A stretch of DNA of 64,000 nucleotides from Bacteroidota bacterium (GTDB lineage Bacteria; Bacteroidota; Bacteroidia; UKL13-3), in the NCBI GenBank assembly GCA_027487835.1, contig JAIYCU010000029.1:124001-188000 (forward strand), written 5' to 3'. A model generated the notes under the pieces. It was given only the letters and a program-made list of their open reading frames with translations, did no database searches and was not told where the DNA came from. A program made the translations under genes and the position numbers. This document shows, in pieces, positions 28,681 through 36,769 of this stretch; positions within the stretch are counted from its first letter, which is position 1; each line of letters opens with the position of its first letter.

Positions 28681-28701
28681 TTACCAAAATGCATAGTTAT
28701 T

Positions 28702-28712
28702 GGTTCAAACCG
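28702..28712 (-). repeat. Dispersed motif, copy 6 (beside a terminator)
   Basis: TTGGTTCAAACCGAAACT begins at 28700. It ends 7 nt before the terminator stem of the sugar transferase operon and lies at the end of repeat copy B. Confidence 0.85.
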
Positions 28713-28718
28713 AAACTA

Positions 28719-28755
28719 AAAAGCCCCTTAATGTCTTTTGCATTAAGGGGCTTTT
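28719..28755 (-). terminator. Terminator of the receiver/sugar-transferase operon
   Basis: A perfect 15-bp stem (28719-28733 with 28741-28755) with a 7-nt loop. On the minus strand it ends in a T run 16 nt after the sugar transferase stop. By symmetry it may work in both directions. Confidence 0.9.
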
Positions 28756-28771
28756 AGGTAATAAAACTTTC

Positions 28772-29962
28772 TTATACGTTTTCCTTTTGAAACAAGGCTG
28801 GAATGGTTCTTAAAATAATTTTTATATCATTCCATAAAGAATAATTTTTAGCGTACTCATTATCTAATTCCATGCGTTCTTCTTCACTCATAGGGCCACC
28901 TTTTCCTCTTTTAGTTACTTGCCACAAACCAGTGATACCTGCTGGTGCAAGAAACCTTAAAGCAAATTGATCTGTTGTAAGTTTTTCAGCTTCATAAATA
29001 GGTAAGGGCCTATTGCCTACAATGCTCATATCACCTTTTAACACATTGAATAATTGTGGAAGCTCGTCTATACTAGTATTACGCATAATTTTACCAAAAC
29101 GCGTAATTCTAGGGTCATTTTCAATTTTAATAAACTTTGAGCCTTCTTTGATGCGTTTGTAATCTGCAAAAACCTTTTCACAAATCTTATCGCCATCCAT
29201 ATATAAACTGTTCTTACACGCTATATTGGACGCTTTACATTCCTCACAAACATAGTTTTTATAATCCTCTAAAGATTTCGCTTCATTGGCGTTGCTATAT
29301 TGGTTAAGATGCTTCAAGTTTTTTAACATCGCATCTGCTCCTTGGCGCATCGAACGGAATTTATAAAAATCAAAAGGCGTATATCCTGTGCCTACGCGTT
29401 TAGCAGCATAAAAAACAGGCCCTCTCGATTCCAACATAATGATGATTGAAAAAATAATAAAGAAGGGGAGTAAAAATAATAAGGCTAAAGATGCAAATAC
29501 AATATCAAAAATTCTTTTAGCAACTGGAATACTATATTTAGAGAAATTATTCCGAGCCGTAACAATACTTTTATGATACCTAGGTGGATTTTCAATTAAG
29601 TAAATTGCCCTTGTTAGAAACTCTTCATGGATTACCGGCCTTTCAAAAATTTCTGCAAATTGCTCCATTAACGCAATATTTTTATTTGCATCTGTGATTC
29701 TATCTACAATTAATACAAAGGGAACATTTGCGATTTTAGGCACATTTTTACAATTTTTCCGCAAGGTTATACCATTTGCACCAAGCAAGTCAGAATAGGT
29801 AACTACCATCTTCACAGCCTCATTTGCATTGGTCCACTGTATAAATTGGAAGATATTATCGAAATGAAAAATTTCAAATTCTTCTCTGAAGGTATGGGAA
29901 AATTCTACAATTGCATCGGGACTTGCCGCTATGAAAGCAATTCTGTATTTAATTGTTTCCAT
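28772..29962 (-). CDS. Polyprenyl-phosphate sugar transferase with N-terminal receiver-like domain
   Basis: The C-terminal half is a bacterial sugar transferase (WcaJ/PglC type), which loads the first phospho-sugar onto the lipid carrier for exopolysaccharide or glycan assembly. It has the membrane helix KRIFDIVFASLALLFLLPFF (about 149-168), KFRSM near 201, RFGKIMRNTSIDELPQLFNV (about 288-307), SIVGNRPLP, and PGITGLWQV-like APAGITGLWQV. Residues 1-125 have the alternating beta/alpha look of a receiver but no clear phosphoacceptor Asp. An insertion at about 212-285 contains four cysteines (239, 242, 249, 261), which may bind metal. It lies 2 nt after a CheY-like gene, so signalling control is likely. 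Confidence 0.88.
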   Translation of the reverse strand: METIKYRIAFIAASPDAIVEFSHTFREEFEIFHFDNIFQFIQWTNANEAVKMVVTYSDLLGANGITLRKNCKNVPKIANVPFVLIVDRITDANKNIALMEQFAEIFERPVIHEEFLTRAIYLIENPPRYHKSIVTARNNFSKYSIPVAKRIFDIVFASLALLFLLPFFIIFSIIIMLESRGPVFYAAKRVGTGYTPFDFYKFRSMRQGADAMLKNLKHLNQYSNANEAKSLEDYKNYVCEECKASNIACKNSLYMDGDKICEKVFADYKRIKEGSKFIKIENDPRITRFGKIMRNTSIDELPQLFNVLKGDMSIVGNRPLPIYEAEKLTTDQFALRFLAPAGITGLWQVTKRGKGGPMSEEERMELDNEYAKNYSLWNDIKIILRTIPALFQKENV

Positions 29963-29964
29963 CG

Positions 29965-30345
29965 CTAAACTTTTTTTAATCTTCTGAATATATTATCAAT
30001 TCTTGCCTCCAGTTCCTCTGGATTAAATGGCTTAATCAAATAATCATCTGCACCTGCCTTTAGGCATTTGATTTTATCACTCGAACCTTCATTACCAGAG
30101 AGCATAATCAAGGGAACATCTTTAAAGAATCCACTTGCTCTAATTTGTCTAATGAATTCAAGACCATTAATCTCAGGCATGTTCACATCCGCAATAATTA
30201 CATCCGGAATTACGCCTTGCTGCATCCATTCTAGGGCTTCCTTTCCATTTTGTTTAGCAACAACTGTGTAAGTTTTGTTAAAGTAAAAATCTAAAATTTT
30301 TAAAATGCTTAATTCATCATCCAGGGCTAAAAGTGTTTTTTTCAT
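29965..30345 (-). CDS. CheY-like single-domain response regulator
   Basis: The 126 residues form one complete receiver: acidic LDDE at about 8-11, phosphoacceptor Asp53 in IIADVNMP, Ser in MLSGN and Lys in DYLIKPFNPEEL near 105. There is no output domain, so it must act through a partner, plausibly the receiver-like domain of the sugar transferase encoded 2 nt downstream. No histidine kinase gene is nearby. The sigma-54-type regulator is encoded 23 nt upstream in the same direction. Confidence 0.93.
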   Translation of the reverse strand: MKKTLLALDDELSILKILDFYFNKTYTVVAKQNGKEALEWMQQGVIPDVIIADVNMPEINGLEFIRQIRASGFFKDVPLIMLSGNEGSSDKIKCLKAGADDYLIKPFNPEELEARIDNIFRRLKKV

Positions 30346-30368
30346 AGTCGTTATTGCTTTGGCTAATT

Positions 30369-31742
30369 TTATTTTTTCATAAGTTTTTGAAAACTATCTG
30401 TCTTCATAATTCTGTAAATAGTAGATTTACCAATGTTTAGTTTTTTGGCAACCATTATTACATTATCATCATATTTTTCTAAATAAAATTTGATAATTAA
30501 ATTAGAATAATCATCGAAAGTCATTTCTTGGGTTAAAATATTATTGATAGATTTATCATTATTATAGGTAATGTCTTCGGCTTGTATGGTTTGGTTCTCA
30601 CATAAAACACAAGCTAATTCAATAATGGCTTTCAACTCCCTAATATTTCCAGGAAATGAATAGTCCATCAATTTCTTTTGTGCTTCTCCCGATAATGAAA
30701 TTTTAGCCGATTTGTTTTCTTTGATATAATCGTCAATAAAATATTTGGCCAAATGCACCACATCATTTCCTCTTTCTCTTAATGGAGGTAAGTGAATAGG
30801 TAAACCAAGTAATCGGTAGTATAAATCCTCTCTAAATCTACCTTCTTGCGCCTCGAGTGCTAAATTTTTATGCGTAGCAACAATGATTCTAACATCAATT
30901 GGAATGGGTGTATTACTCCCAATTCGTGTTACTTCCCTTTCTTGAAGCACCCTTAATAGCTTTGCTTGTAGGTTTAAATCTAGCTCCCCAATTTCATCTA
31001 AAAAAATGGTCCCTTTAATGGCTTGTTCAAATTTACCTATTCTACGTGCATCTGCTCCAGTGAAGGCGCCTTTTTCATGGCCAAAAAGCTCACTTTCAAT
31101 TAGGTCTTTTGGAATAGCGGCAACGTTTACTGCTACAAATGATGATTTCTTTCTCTCACTATTATAATGAATCGCTTTGGCCACCAATTCTTTTCCAGTG
31201 CCGGTTTCACCAGTAATAGAAACTGTAATCTTACTGTTTGCCGATTTTTCAATTAAGGAGAAAGTCTTTTTAATTGCGTCACTGTTGCCAATAATTGTTT
31301 TACTAAAATCATACTTCTTACCTAAATCTTCCTTTAGTTCAACAATTTGGGTCTTAAGATTTGTATTAATTAAGGCATTTCTGGCCGAGTTTAAAAGGCG
31401 GTGCTTTGTATCCTCATTCTTAATTAAATAGTCAAATACCCCCAGTTTTAATAATTCAACTGCGGTAGAAACATCCTCTTGTCCAGAAATTACAATGAGC
31501 TGAATTTGTTCATCTAATTCCTTAATCTTTTTGATTAATTCAGCACCATTCATGCCTGGCAATGAATAATCAATGGTAATTAAATCTGGTTTTAAATGTA
31601 AATTGGCTAAACAGTCTTTGGCGTTTTCAAATGCCTGAACCTCATAATCTGGGTTTAGTTGGATGGTGTAGCTTAAAAAATTTCGATACCATGTATCGTC
31701 TTCTACTACAAAAATCTTGAAATTACTTTTATTATTTGCCAT
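30369..31742 (-). CDS. NtrC-family sigma-54-dependent response regulator
   Basis: The order is receiver (acidic pair VVEDD near 13-15, phosphoacceptor Asp58 in TIDYSLPG), AAA+ domain (Walker A GETGTGKE at about 178-185, sigma-54 contact loop GAFTGA at about 225-230, Walker [10 protein letters not shown]), and a C-terminal Fis-type helix-turn-helix ([17 protein letters not shown]). It should activate sigma-54 promoters when phosphorylated. I chose the ATG at 31742; the frame opens 15 nt earlier only with TTG. It probably heads the operon with the CheY-like protein and sugar transferase. Confidence 0.94.
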   Translation of the reverse strand: MANNKSNFKIFVVEDDTWYRNFLSYTIQLNPDYEVQAFENAKDCLANLHLKPDLITIDYSLPGMNGAELIKKIKELDEQIQLIVISGQEDVSTAVELLKLGVFDYLIKNEDTKHRLLNSARNALINTNLKTQIVELKEDLGKKYDFSKTIIGNSDAIKKTFSLIEKSANSKITVSITGETGTGKELVAKAIHYNSERKKSSFVAVNVAAIPKDLIESELFGHEKGAFTGADARRIGKFEQAIKGTIFLDEIGELDLNLQAKLLRVLQEREVTRIGSNTPIPIDVRIIVATHKNLALEAQEGRFREDLYYRLLGLPIHLPPLRERGNDVVHLAKYFIDDYIKENKSAKISLSGEAQKKLMDYSFPGNIRELKAIIELACVLCENQTIQAEDITYNNDKSINNILTQEMTFDDYSNLIIKFYLEKYDDNVIMVAKKLNIGKSTIYRIMKTDSFQKLMKK

Positions 31743-31802
31743 GGGGTTTGCTGACAAAACAAAGATGCAAGGTTTTTTCCGGATTTGGGAATTATTTTTT
31801 CT

Positions 31803-32534
31803 TTAAAGTTTTCTCTTAAAAATATTTACCATTTCTACCTTGGTCTCTTCCGCAAATTTGGAGTTATAAATCATCTTGTATTGCTTCCCCATTTCAATCG
31901 AATCGTAGTGTTTCACAGTTATAGTTCTGGTATGGAAAATGGCAATAAGTTCCTTTTTATAAAATACCAACAAGATGCGTGGCGCCAATATTTGTCTAGT
32001 AAATTCGGGTTGAACCAATAGGTATGAAGTATAATCTGAGGTATCTGTTTGTTGCACCAAACCAAAAGTTTCAATAAAGGGAAGGAAGGGTTCTAACTTT
32101 TTATTTTCACTCGCTTTTAACAGCAGTTTGCTCAATTCCTCTTCGGGTAAATGTGTATTGTCTAAACAGCTTTTTTCTAAATACCCCCAAATAATAACGG
32201 GTGTTAAGCTATCCACTGCGTCAAAACTCTGCATCGGATTAAATGCTTCAATCACCCGCCCAATAAGTTTCCTATTTCTATCGTAAATCTTCGCGCCAAC
32301 ATTAAAACGAAGTTCATCGTATAGGTCGGATGTTTTTACGAAAGCTTCTAGCCAAATTCTTACTTTTATTTGGCCTGGCGCCTCAGTATAAAAGCTTACT
32401 CCTGGTAGTAAAGATAAAACACTTTTTCCTTTCTCATCTTCTGAAATACTACAATGGCCGCTGGTTCTTTCTCCAAATAATACGGTTTGAACCAAACATA
32501 GTAAAAGAAATAGAAAGTTATTTTTTGCCCGCAA
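31803..32534 (-). CDS. Secreted protein of unknown function
   Basis: The 243 residues begin with a signal peptide (NNFLFLLLCLVQTVLFG). The mature part looks beta-rich and moderately charged, with three cysteines at most, and I recognise no domain. The start overlaps the end of the upstream dedA gene by 17 nt, so the two are probably co-transcribed. A copy of the dispersed motif encodes the VQTV of the signal peptide. Confidence 0.7.
   Translation of the reverse strand: MRAKNNFLFLLLCLVQTVLFGERTSGHCSISEDEKGKSVLSLLPGVSFYTEAPGQIKVRIWLEAFVKTSDLYDELRFNVGAKIYDRNRKLIGRVIEAFNPMQSFDAVDSLTPVIIWGYLEKSCLDNTHLPEEELSKLLLKASENKKLEPFLPFIETFGLVQQTDTSDYTSYLLVQPEFTRQILAPRILLVFYKKELIAIFHTRTITVKHYDSIEMGKQYKMIYNSKFAEETKVEMVNIFKRKL
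32483..32493 (+). repeat. Dispersed motif, copy 7 (in a signal-peptide region)
   Basis: ATACGGTTTGAACCAAACA. On the coding (minus) strand it is read as VQTV. A one-mismatch relative, TTCGGGTTGAACCAATA, lies at 32004-32020 in the same gene. Confidence 0.8.
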
Positions 32535-33174
32535 ACTGATGTTTAATTACCTGAAATAGGATAGGTAAAACAGATAATCCTACGATACCTAAAACCACTT
32601 TTTCAAAGTTCTTTTGTACCCATTCGTTACTGCCTAAAAAATAGCCAGCAAGTGTAATACTGCAAACCCATAAAATAGCTCCAATAATACAAAAGGTGAT
32701 GTATCTGCTGTATTTCATGCTTCCAACTCCTGCCACAAAAGGGGCAAAAGTTCTAACTATAGGCACAAACCTAGCAATGATAATAGCAACACTGCCATGC
32801 TTTTCATAAAAATCTTCGGTTTTCTTGATGTACTCTTTCTTTATCGTAAAGATGCCAAATAACTTGGCGCCTTCACCCTTTTTGGCAAGAAATTTACCGA
32901 TAAAGTAGTTGGTATTATCTCCTAACAAGGCAGCCATTATTAATAATAAGATGATTAAAGCAACATCTAAGTTATTGTTAGGGTTGCCAGCCAAAACACC
33001 TGCTGTAAATAAAAGAGAATCGCCAGGTAACAGTGGAAGCACCACCAAACCTGTTTCGCAAAAAACGATTAAAAATAGCAATCCATAAATCCATAAACCA
33101 TGATTTGCTACAAACGCCTCTAAAAAAGGTTTTGTATTAGTGAGCAGTTGTTTTAAAATCTCTAATATTTCCAT
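32518..33174 (-). CDS. DedA/SNARE-associated family membrane protein
   Basis: This 218-residue inner-membrane protein has the family motifs FCETGLVVLPLLPGDSLLF (about residues 39-57) and the basic-proline segment ARFVPIVRTFAPFVAGVG (about 133-150). There are about five hydrophobic segments, some of them reentrant. DedA proteins are implicated in flipping polyprenyl phosphates or phospholipids and in proton-motive-force homeostasis, which would suit nearby envelope glycan genes. It is divergent from the small lipoprotein gene at 33234. Confidence 0.9.
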   Translation of the reverse strand: MEILEILKQLLTNTKPFLEAFVANHGLWIYGLLFLIVFCETGLVVLPLLPGDSLLFTAGVLAGNPNNNLDVALIILLLIMAALLGDNTNYFIGKFLAKKGEGAKLFGIFTIKKEYIKKTEDFYEKHGSVAIIIARFVPIVRTFAPFVAGVGSMKYSRYITFCIIGAILWVCSITLAGYFLGSNEWVQKNFEKVVLGIVGLSVLPILFQVIKHQFAGKK

Positions 33175-33233
33175 TTGCTAATAAATGATTTGCAAGTTTA
33201 CTAAAATCTCCTTGGTTTTTTTAATTTTGTAGT

Positions 33234-33353
33234 ATGCGTCCAAATCTAAAATTAATTTTGTTGCTCTTAGTGAGTGTAGTTCTTTTAACCACCGCTTGCA
33301 GCAGTCATAAAGGGATTGCGAGGGATAAAAAATGCAATTGTCCTAAATTTTAA
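33234..33353 (+). CDS. 39-residue lipoprotein, translationally coupled to a glycosyltransferase
   Basis: This short frame encodes a basic N-terminus (MRPNLK), a hydrophobic core, the lipobox LTTAC with Cys22, and a 17-residue mature tail ending KKCNCPKF. It is a plausible lipid-anchored envelope micropeptide. Its TAA overlaps the ATG of the next gene by one base (TAATG), an arrangement typical of real coupled genes. TAATTTTG at 33222-33229 matches the -7 consensus but ends only 4 nt before the ATG, so transcript and start need checking. The function is unknown. Confidence 0.72.
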   Translation: MRPNLKLILLLLVSVVLLTTACSSHKGIARDKKCNCPKF

Positions 33354-34174
33354 TGGATAAAAAAAAACCAAAATTTAGCATCATTACTGTTTGCTATAAT
33401 GCGGCACCCTTGATTCAGAAAACCCTCGAGTCGGCGTGCTTGCAAACTTTTCAAGACTTTGAATTGGTAATTGTAGATGGAGCTTCCACGGATGATACCC
33501 TCTCGAAGTTAGCACCTTTTAATTTGAAAATTGGAGGCTTGATTTCGGAAAAAGATGCTGGAATTTATGATGCCATGAACAAAGGAGTTGACATGGCCAA
33601 TGGGGAATGGCTTTATTTCTTAAATGCTGGAGATTCGTTTTTTGACCCAACAGTTTTAGCAAATATTAAGGAGGTGGCAGAGCAAACAAAAGCAGATTTT
33701 ATTTATGCCCAAGTGCAAACCATTAATGAACCAACAGGGGTAAATTATATTGCAGGGGCTTCCGTAAACTTAAAGGACTTTTGGTTTAAATATCCTATTT
33801 GCCACCAAGGTACTTTTGCTAAGAAGTCAGTATTTACTGAAATAGGTAAGTTTAATACCCAGTACAAATTAATATCTGATACCGAATGGTTTATTCGTCT
33901 TTTTAAGCACAGAGATTTTAAAACGCATTATCTAAATAGGGTGATTGCCTTTTATGATGTAACGGGTGCAACCTATCAAAAACGCATGTTAGGGATGCGC
34001 GAATATATACATGCTAGCTTTATTTATTTCCCTTTGCCAATTGCAATGCTTAATCTATTGAGTTATCCAATTATTTGGTGCAAGGTGAAGCTAATTAGAG
34101 AATTGCAACATACTTCATTTTTCAAGCTTTACCGCCAATGGAAGTTTAAACATAAAACCACAACTAATTCATGA
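33353..34174 (+). CDS. Family 2 glycosyltransferase
   Basis: The 273-residue GT-A fold enzyme begins FSIITVCYNAAPLIQKTLES, with DGASTDDT at about 42-49 and EKDAGIYDAMNKG at about 66-78. The NAGDSF segment provides the metal-binding acidic residue. It resembles WcaA/WcaE-like sugar transferases, probably in envelope polysaccharide synthesis. The acceptor is unknown. It overlaps the small lipoprotein gene by 1 nt and the NIF3 gene by 4 nt (ATGA), so the three form a coupled operon. Confidence 0.93.
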   Translation: MDKKKPKFSIITVCYNAAPLIQKTLESACLQTFQDFELVIVDGASTDDTLSKLAPFNLKIGGLISEKDAGIYDAMNKGVDMANGEWLYFLNAGDSFFDPTVLANIKEVAEQTKADFIYAQVQTINEPTGVNYIAGASVNLKDFWFKYPICHQGTFAKKSVFTEIGKFNTQYKLISDTEWFIRLFKHRDFKTHYLNRVIAFYDVTGATYQKRMLGMREYIHASFIYFPLPIAMLNLLSYPIIWCKVKLIRELQHTSFFKLYRQWKFKHKTTTNS

Positions 34175-35265
34175 AAATTAAAGAAATAACAAGCTATTTA
34201 GAATCATTAGCTCCTTTGGCTTTGCAGGAGTCATACGATAATAGTGGTTTATTGGTAGGTGATTTTGAGCAAAACATTGATAGCATATTGGTTAGTTTAG
34301 ATTGCACAGAGGCAGTGGTAGATGAAGCCATTCAAAAGGGTTGCGGATTAATAATAGCACATCATCCCATCATTTTTAGCGGGTTAAAAAAGCTTAATGG
34401 TAAAAATTATGTGGAAAGAACAGTTATTAAGGCAATTCAAAACAAGGTTGCTATTTATGCAATTCATACCAACTTAGACAATTGGGGCAAGGGAGTTAAC
34501 CATAAAATAGCACAGCAAATAGGTTTGGTTCAAACCGAAACCTTGGCGGCCTCTTCTGGCAATTTACTAAAGTTAGTAAGTTTTGTGCCTGTGGATTCAG
34601 CAGAAAAGGTGAAAAATGCACTTTTTGAAGCGGGTGCTGGCCAAATTGGAAATTATAGTGAATGTTCATTTGAAACATTAGGCAATGGCACCTTTAAAGC
34701 CAATGAGATGGCAAATCCGTATGTTGGAGAAATTCAAAAGCAACACACCGAATCAGAAATGCGGGTGGAGGTTATTTTGCCTGTTTGGTTGCAACACAAG
34801 GTAATAAACGCATTAAAAGCGGCTCATCCTTATGAAGAAGTTGCCTTTGATTTGTATGCGTTAAAGAATGATTTCTCTTCCAATGGTGCCGGAATAATTG
34901 GCGAGTTGCCAAATGCCTTGCAACCCAACGATTTTCTTGCCCACCTTAAGGAAAGCATGGAATTATCATGCATTCGATTTACGCATTTTAATCAACCCAT
35001 AAAAAGGGTTGCAGTTTGCGGAGGAGCGGGAAGCTTTTTATTGAAAACAGCCATCGCAAACCATGCGGATGCCTTTGTATCTTCAGATTTTAAATATCAT
35101 GAGTTTTTTGATGCCGAAGACAAAATCATGATTGCAGATATTGGGCATTATGAAAGTGAGAAATTTACCATACGCCTTTTAAGAGAGTTAATTCATAATG
35201 GATTTCCAACTCAACGGGTGGAAGAGTCAAAAATCAACACCAATCCTGTGAATTATTTCCAATAA
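34171..35265 (+). CDS. NIF3/YbgI-type dinuclear metal centre protein
   Basis: NIF3 proteins form hexameric toroids with a dinuclear metal site. Some have been assigned GTP cyclohydrolase-like activity, but the cellular role is unsettled. Ligand motifs are AHHPIIF (His64/His65), IHTNLDN (about 98-104) and the C-terminal DIGHYESE. The 364 residues include the inserted PII/CutA-like middle domain (about 130-230) of the long form. It overlaps the glycosyltransferase by 4 nt. Dispersed-motif copy 8 is read as VQTE. Confidence 0.93.
   Translation: MKIKEITSYLESLAPLALQESYDNSGLLVGDFEQNIDSILVSLDCTEAVVDEAIQKGCGLIIAHHPIIFSGLKKLNGKNYVERTVIKAIQNKVAIYAIHTNLDNWGKGVNHKIAQQIGLVQTETLAASSGNLLKLVSFVPVDSAEKVKNALFEAGAGQIGNYSECSFETLGNGTFKANEMANPYVGEIQKQHTESEMRVEVILPVWLQHKVINALKAAHPYEEVAFDLYALKNDFSSNGAGIIGELPNALQPNDFLAHLKESMELSCIRFTHFNQPIKRVAVCGGAGSFLLKTAIANHADAFVSSDFKYHEFFDAEDKIMIADIGHYESEKFTIRLLRELIHNGFPTQRVEESKINTNPVNYFQ
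34527..34537 (-). repeat. Dispersed motif, copy 8 (in the NIF3 gene)
   Basis: GTTTGGTTCAAACCGAAACC, one of the longest matches to the consensus. It is read as VQTET. Confidence 0.85.
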
Positions 35266-35280
35266 ATGATTTAATTGAAG

Positions 35281-35709
35281 TTATCTCACCGCTTTTTCTG
35301 TAACATTCACCGTTAACGAATCACTCATTGCCCAAGGATAAGTTATTATAAAACTTGTTGAGGTAATATTGTCTATGGTAGAAGTAAGTTGGTTGGCAGT
35401 GCCTTTTTCAAAAATAATTGTTTTATCACCAGATAATTCCCAGGTTCCATAATCTGAACTATCGCTATACAAATAGGTGCCATTTGAATTGTAAGTTACA
35501 AACAAAGGATTAGCTACTAGGTCATCATTCCAATCTTTAAGCACTGAAAGGGTAACTGGATCTGAAGCCAATGAACTGAAATTGGTTACTTTCCAAGCAG
35601 CTGAAGTTATTAGCTCTTTTGTGGTGGGATTATTAGTATTTTCGTCCTTATTACAAGATACAAGCAATACAAATAATGCGATAAAAGTCAGTTTGAAAAT
35701 GTGTTTCAT
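35281..35709 (-). CDS. Lipocalin-like lipoprotein
   Basis: The 142-residue protein has a signal peptide with lipobox LVSC (Cys19). The mature domain runs AAWKVTNFSS, then YNSNGTYLYSDSSDYGTWEL near the middle, the pattern of lipocalin-like/DUF4923-type beta-barrel lipoproteins common in Bacteroidota. The ligand is unknown. It converges with the NIF3 gene (15 nt between stops) and probably has its own promoter in the AT-rich 35710-35943 interval. Confidence 0.8.
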   Translation of the reverse strand: MKHIFKLTFIALFVLLVSCNKDENTNNPTTKELITSAAWKVTNFSSLASDPVTLSVLKDWNDDLVANPLFVTYNSNGTYLYSDSSDYGTWELSGDKTIIFEKGTANQLTSTIDNITSTSFIITYPWAMSDSLTVNVTEKAVR

Positions 35710-35943
35710 ATTTTAGAATTTTAATCTAATGTATAATTTTTTTTATTAATTTCTCATAATTTGGAATTTTTACCAAAAATTTGTGAAGGCACCAAAGCCA
35801 ATTTTCAAAGCATTTTTGATGCAAATTCAAATCTAAAGTTAACTAAATATATACAAATGAGTTAATTTTCAAAAAAAACACTTAGTTTTGCAATCCTTTT
35901 ATCGGAATTTTTAAATCCAAATAATTACTATAGCTAAAGCAAT

Positions 35944-36708
35944 ATGGCAGGAGCAACAGAGACTAGCATTGAACAAAAACTTAGGGCGCTTTATAAACTT
36001 CAGCTCATCGACAGTAAAATTGATAAATTAACTGCTGTCAGAGGTGAGTTACCAATGGAAGTGAGCGACTTGGAAGATGAAATCATTGGCTTTGACACCA
36101 GGTTAAATAATTTGTTAACGGAAGTAAAGCGCATGGAGGAATCGATTTCTGCTAACAAAACTAAAATAGTAGATTCAAAAGCTTTGTCTAAGAAATACGA
36201 AAAGCAGTTGGATAATGTTAAAAATAACAGAGAGTTCGACGCATTAAACAAAGAGATTGAAATTCAGGGTCTTGAGCAGCAAGCCTTAGATAAGCGTATC
36301 AAGAATACACAGTTTGACATCGAGCAAAAGAAGCAAGCTGTAGAAACTTCTAAGGCCGAACTAGAAGGTCGTAAATTAGATTTGCAAAATAAAAAAGCAG
36401 AATTAGATACCATCGTAGATGAAACCCAAAAGGAAGAAGATGAGTTATTGAAAGTTCGTGCAAATGCAGTTAAAGTTGCAGATGATAGATTGGTTTACTC
36501 TTATGATAGAATTAGAAAGAGTGTAAAAAATGGAATTGGTGTAGCCACAATTGAAAGAGACAGTTGCAGTGGTTGTTACGCAGGTATTCCACCACAACGC
36601 CAAAGTGATATTAAACAACGCAAGAAAATTATAGTATGCGAAAATTGCGGTAGGGTACTCACAGATGCCCAACTCGCAGAAGAAGTAGTTGAAGAATCAA
36701 AAATTTAA
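35944..36708 (+). CDS. Coiled-coil protein with C-terminal C4 zinc ribbon
   Basis: The 254 residues form a long coiled coil (about 10-185, heptads of Leu, Ile, Lys and Glu) followed by a zinc ribbon with CSGC (208-211) and CENC (232-235). This is the CT398/zf-RING_7 architecture, proposed to act as an adaptor protein; the bacterial role is not settled. It is a single-gene unit closed by a strong terminator. The 234-bp upstream interval is AT-rich and holds no evident gene. Confidence 0.88.
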   Translation: MAGATETSIEQKLRALYKLQLIDSKIDKLTAVRGELPMEVSDLEDEIIGFDTRLNNLLTEVKRMEESISANKTKIVDSKALSKKYEKQLDNVKNNREFDALNKEIEIQGLEQQALDKRIKNTQFDIEQKKQAVETSKAELEGRKLDLQNKKAELDTIVDETQKEEDELLKVRANAVKVADDRLVYSYDRIRKSVKNGIGVATIERDSCSGCYAGIPPQRQSDIKQRKKIIVCENCGRVLTDAQLAEEVVEESKI

Positions 36709-36712
36709 AATT

Positions 36713-36744
36713 AAAAAGCTGTCAAAATTGACAGCTTTTTTTTT
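36713..36744 (+). terminator. Rho-independent terminator
   Basis: A 13-bp stem (36713-36725 with 36728-36740), a 2-nt loop as drawn, and a T run to 36744. Confidence 0.9.
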
Positions 36745-36769
36745 GGCTTTTTCTGTCTAACTTTACCCT

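Noticed and set aside
33222-33229. TAATTTTG as a firm promoter for the small lipoprotein gene.
   Set aside because: It fits TAnnTTTG but ends 4 nt before the ATG, so the transcript might start inside the codon. I kept it as a comment only.
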